Positions 61,731 to 64,000 of a stretch of 64,000 nucleotides of DNA are shown here, piece after piece; within the stretch, counting starts at the first letter, position 1; every line of letters starts with the position of its first letter. The notes under the pieces were generated by a model, which saw only the letters and a program-made list of their open reading frames with translations, was not told the origin of the DNA and did no database searches. The position numbers were made by a program, and so were the translations under genes. Source of the DNA: Cupriavidus basilensis (lineage in GTDB: Bacteria > Pseudomonadota > Gammaproteobacteria > Burkholderiales > Burkholderiaceae); assembly GCF_008801925.2 (NCBI RefSeq), contig NZ_CP062803.1:4340001-4404000 (forward strand), given 5' to 3'.

Positions 61731-62465
61731 GAGCAGAAGAAATTTGCTGCCCGCAGCACGGTTTACTGCCGTGCCGCGATGGCTTTTTGACGAGAAAGAC
61801 CGCGTATACGCCTCCTCTTCATGCCGGACGCGGACGTATACGCTCCGTTTGGCAGCGGTATACGTTCGCGCCGCCTGGCGCGTAAACGCGCACCGTTAAC
61901 CGCCAGGCCTGCGCATGCACGACGCGAATAGCACCGGGATTTCGGCCGCGCTTGCCCATCGAGCGGCATGCACAATAGTGCATACCATCCCTGATGGCCC
62001 CACGAGCCTCGCTGCTACGCTGCAATGGGTACGCGGTCCCGCAGCTCGGCTCCAGCGAAAGAAACGCTCACAGCGCCTCTCGGAGCCCTTGGCGAGCGGG
62101 CATAGCCTCTGCACGCCGCTCAATGGCCATTGGCACCGGGCCGCGCTACTGCGATGCAATGCCCCTGAGAGGGTCTATAAGGCGATTGGCGCCGTTTTTC
62201 AGGCGTGGATGCCCTCTGGGACACCTGGGTGCGTTTACGCACCTGAGGCCCATCCTGACGCCGTCGAAGGCCCTGCCTATCTCCCCGAATCCCCACAAAG
62301 CCCCAGCCAGCGCGGCCTGGAGCGGGATGCGCTGTAACAATCTGTTCCCGGTTGGCGTGGCCCGACACGGTATGATGTGGCCCGCGGCGCCTTTGCCGGC
62401 GCCGGTGCGCAGTGCGCCGGCCCAGCCAGGCGTCCTTGTTTTATCAACTCGACACGGAGTGAAGC

Positions 62466-62744
62466 ATGACGAAAACCGAACTGATCGACGCCATCGCGGC
62501 CGGCGTGGACGGCCTGACCAAAGCCAAGGCAGAACAAGCGCTGAACGTGACGCTTGGCGCCATCATGGAAGCCGTGGCCAAGGGCGACACCCTGAGCCTG
62601 ATCGGCTTTGGCACCTTCAGCCAGGGCGAGCGCGGCGAACGCATGGCGCGCAACCCGCGCACCGGCGAAGAAATCAAGGTCGAAGCCGCCAAGACCGTCA
62701 AGTTCAAGGCTGGCCAGAAGTTCAAGGACGCAGTGAACCAGTGA
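62466..62744 (+). CDS. HU-family DNA-binding protein
   Basis: A 92-residue nucleoid protein. MTKTELIDAIAAGVDGLTKAKAEQAL opens the dimerisation helices, LSLIGFGTFSQGERGERMARNPRTG is the DNA-binding arm, and VKFKAGQKFKDAVN is the usual end. The arm is more acidic (GERGER, GEEIKVEAAK) than the standard HU-beta of this order, so it is likely a paralogue. Ribosome binding site GGAG lies 8 bases upstream; an extended -10 like TATGAT lies at 62371-62376. It flanks the candidate origin and faces away from the SET gene. Confidence 0.93.
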   Translation: MTKTELIDAIAAGVDGLTKAKAEQALNVTLGAIMEAVAKGDTLSLIGFGTFSQGERGERMARNPRTGEEIKVEAAKTVKFKAGQKFKDAVNQ

Positions 62745-62982
62745 GTTCCGCGGGCGGTTTCGTGCCTGCCCCGTTGGATCAACCCCGCCGTGCCGCCGCC
62801 AGTTGCCTGATGGCATGGGTGAGCGCCAGGCGGGGCGCGTTATCCACAGTGTTTGACCCGCGGTTATCCTGCCGCTTCGCGGTATACGCCGCACCCTCCG
62901 CCAGCCCGGTAAGATAGTGTCCTATCGGCGCCTTCCCTCAGTAAATACAAGGGTCTAGGGCGTCCTGCTCAGTAGGACTCTC
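62745..62982. other. HU-DUF2272 intergenic region with DnaA box
   Basis: A 238-bp gap. It has a perfect DnaA box at 62840-62848 and a GTATACG at 62882-62888, linking it to the candidate origin on the other side of the HU gene. AGGA stands 6 bases before the next ATG. Confidence 0.5.
62840..62848 (+). promoter_or_regulatory. DnaA box (perfect)
   Basis: Plus strand TTATCCACA, downstream of the HU gene. Confidence 0.65.
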
Positions 62983-63966
62983 ATGCACCTTCGTTCGCCG
63001 CGCGGCAGATTTCCACAGCTTTATTCACAACGTTTCCCACAAAATTTTCCACAGGTACGAGGGCTTGGCCTGAGCCTGTTGATGGCGCTCGCGCTGGTCG
63101 CGGGTTGCACCACGCCTTCCCCGCCCGCCCGGCCTCAGGCGACCCCCCTCCCCGATACGGAAAGACCCGTGACAACGCCCGGCGCCACGCAGCGCCAGCG
63201 CATCGTCGAGATCGCCTGGCAGGAATGGCAGCGCTGGGGTGGCCAGACCGTGCGCCTGGGCCGCGACGACACCGCGTGCGTGGCCGACAGCCCGCTGCCA
63301 GCACCTGTATTGCCCGGCATGCCGGTGGCGGGGTCCAATGCGGATGGCGCGGAGGATGCCGCGGACCGCTCTGCCGACCGCTCCGCCGATCGCGAGGAAG
63401 AAGAGAGCAGCGAGCCGGCCTGCCTGCACTTTCCGGATGGCACCGGCATGGAGGCCACGCCGCAGGGCTGCAAGCTCGCCCAACGCTACTGGGCGATCGT
63501 TGGCAAGGCCGTCACCTGCCGTCAGATCACCCAGGGAAACTGGGCCTGGTCTGCCGTGTTTATTTCCTGGGTGATGCGCAAGGCCGGCCTTGATGATCGC
63601 CAGTTCCTGACTGGCGATTCGCACTCGATGTACGTGGTGGACGCACGCGACGGCATCCTGCCCGCGCCGGCGTTCCGCGTCGAGCCGTTGCCCGCCATGC
63701 CCCGCCCGGGCGATTTGATCTGCGCCGCGCGCGGGCGCGACAAGTACCTCGACAGCGCGGCCGAGATTGGCTTTGGCACCACGCCCATGCATTGCGACAT
63801 CGTGGTCGAGGTCGACCCGGCGGCACGCCTGGTCAAGGCCATCGGCGGCAATGTCCAGCAATCGGTGTCGATGGAGCTGATCGAGCTCGGTGATTCGGGC
63901 ATGATCGACGGCGTCACCAACTCGCACATGCCGTGGCTGCTGATCATGCGCAACACGCTGCCTTGA
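62983..63966 (+). CDS. DUF2272 domain lipoprotein
   Basis: A 327-residue exported protein. A basic n-region, a hydrophobic segment LGLSLLMALALVAGC and the lipobox LVAGC (Cys about 42) predict a lipoprotein. The DUF2272 core spans about residues 60-327, with IVEIAWQEWQRWGGQT, NWAWSAVFISWVMRKAGLDD and a late HCDIVVEV. The n-region is unusually long, and residues 9-24 are a tetrapeptide series RFPQ-LYSQ-RFPQ-NFPQ encoded by four 12-bp DnaA-box-like repeats. AGGA 6 bases upstream supports the ATG at 62983. Function unknown; DUF2272 resembles CHAP-like cell-wall enzymes. Confidence 0.8.
   Translation: MHLRSPRGRFPQLYSQRFPQNFPQVRGLGLSLLMALALVAGCTTPSPPARPQATPLPDTERPVTTPGATQRQRIVEIAWQEWQRWGGQTVRLGRDDTACVADSPLPAPVLPGMPVAGSNADGAEDAADRSADRSADREEEESSEPACLHFPDGTGMEATPQGCKLAQRYWAIVGKAVTCRQITQGNWAWSAVFISWVMRKAGLDDRQFLTGDSHSMYVVDARDGILPAPAFRVEPLPAMPRPGDLICAARGRDKYLDSAAEIGFGTTPMHCDIVVEVDPAARLVKAIGGNVQQSVSMELIELGDSGMIDGVTNSHMPWLLIMRNTLP
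63006..63053 (+). repeat. Four in-phase 12-bp DnaA-box-like direct repeats
   Basis: Units at 63006-63017, 63018-63029, 63030-63041 and 63042-63053 end in TTTCCACA, TATTCACA, TTCCCACA and TTTCCACA. The second contains TTATTCACA, a relaxed DnaA box. They lie in the 5' coding region of the DUF2272 gene. Confidence 0.75.
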
Positions 63967-64000
63967 GCCTGGGGCGTTGCGGGTAGTCCCCGGCTTGACC

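Larger units (their letters stand above)
61114..62465. other. Candidate replication origin region (oriC-like), gene-free
   Basis: No credible gene fills these 1352 bp. On the left half lie two perfect DnaA boxes (61371-61379 and 61575-61583) and a near match TGGGGATAA (61393-61401). After the second box come four CTA triplets (61602-61613) and an AT-rich patch (about 61614-61740), the layout of a bacterial unwinding element with DnaA-trios. Motif GTATACG recurs at 61231, 61272, 61343, 61804, 61836 and 61858, GTATACA at 61617, and GTTTAC-type motifs at 61337, 61565, 61596, 61636 (reverse), 61761, 61882 (reverse) and 62233. Two GC-rich hairpins lie at 61968-61983 and 62229-62244. Origin function is inferred from motif density, SET/HU context and parS sites nearby; dnaA itself is not in the window. 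Confidence 0.55.

Noticed and set aside
61717..61899. 60-codon open frame over the GTATACG cluster
   Set aside because: Encoded residues follow from the repeats; no ribosome binding site or homology features.
61915..62337. 140-codon open frame in the candidate origin region
   Set aside because: No Shine-Dalgarno, no domain, odd composition, and it overlaps palindromes; treated as non-coding.

Overview
The window looks like chromosome 1 of a GC-rich betaproteobacterium of the order Burkholderiales, most likely Cupriavidus or a close Ralstonia-type relative. The reasons are the gene order priA-hemE ... atpCDGAHFEBI-parB-parA-rsmG-mnmG, the Bug/TctC receptor, the two branched-chain amino acid type ABC clusters, and the style of the copA/cueR and phhAB loci. 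This genus call is inference from gene order and protein character; no search was run. No rRNA, tRNA, CRISPR array or insertion sequence was seen.

Layout. 1-4.65 kb: start of priA, a 571-bp gap with two DnaA-box 9-mers, hemE, an HSL-type esterase, a CoA-binding protein and a DUF3298 exported protein. 4.65-5.3 kb: a gene-free stretch that probably encodes a small structured RNA on the + strand, then the atp operon terminator. 5.3-13.0 kb: the complete F1Fo ATP synthase operon on the - strand, with its sigma-70-like promoter just upstream of atpI. 13.3-17.9 kb: the origin-proximal partition and housekeeping block parB, parA, rsmG, mnmG with three parS sites, one of them inside mnmG. 17.9-20.9 kb: N-formylglutamate amidohydrolase, a Bug/TctC binding protein and a divergent LysR regulator. 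21.1-33.3 kb: two Liv-type ABC transport clusters (one with a fused LivM-LivG protein, the other with a LivF whose Walker A lysine is arginine), separated by a TauE/SafE permease and a GNAT-like protein. 33.7-36.5 kb: a GMC oxidoreductase and an alpha/beta hydrolase. 36.5-40.0 kb: a copper-resistance locus, copA-cueR divergent from copZ, each side with a CueR-type 19-bp-spacer promoter. 40.0-46.8 kb: OmpW, an ornithine cyclodeaminase-like enzyme, an aldo/keto reductase, and LysR and MFS genes. 46.8-55.8 kb: a periplasmic module of a very large alpha-2-macroglobulin, a YhhN-family membrane protein and penicillin-binding protein 1C. 55.9-58.0 kb: an Lrp/AsnC regulator divergent from phhA-phhB (phenylalanine to tyrosine). 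58.1-60.5 kb: a two-component system. 60.5-64.0 kb: a SET-domain protein methyltransferase and an HU-family nucleoid protein divergently flanking a 1.35-kb gene-free region, then a DUF2272 lipoprotein.

The most striking locus is that last one. Between 61.2 and 63.1 kb lie three perfect DnaA boxes plus degenerate ones, four CTA trinucleotides downstream of one box (the DnaA-trio arrangement), an AT-rich patch, at least seven copies of GTATACG, seven GTTTAC-type motifs, and four in-phase 12-bp DnaA-box-like direct repeats that run into the 5' end of a reading frame. With three parS sites about 44 kb away, this is a good candidate for the chromosomal replication origin or another DnaA-controlled replication locus, flanked by an HU paralogue and a possible chromatin-protein methyltransferase.
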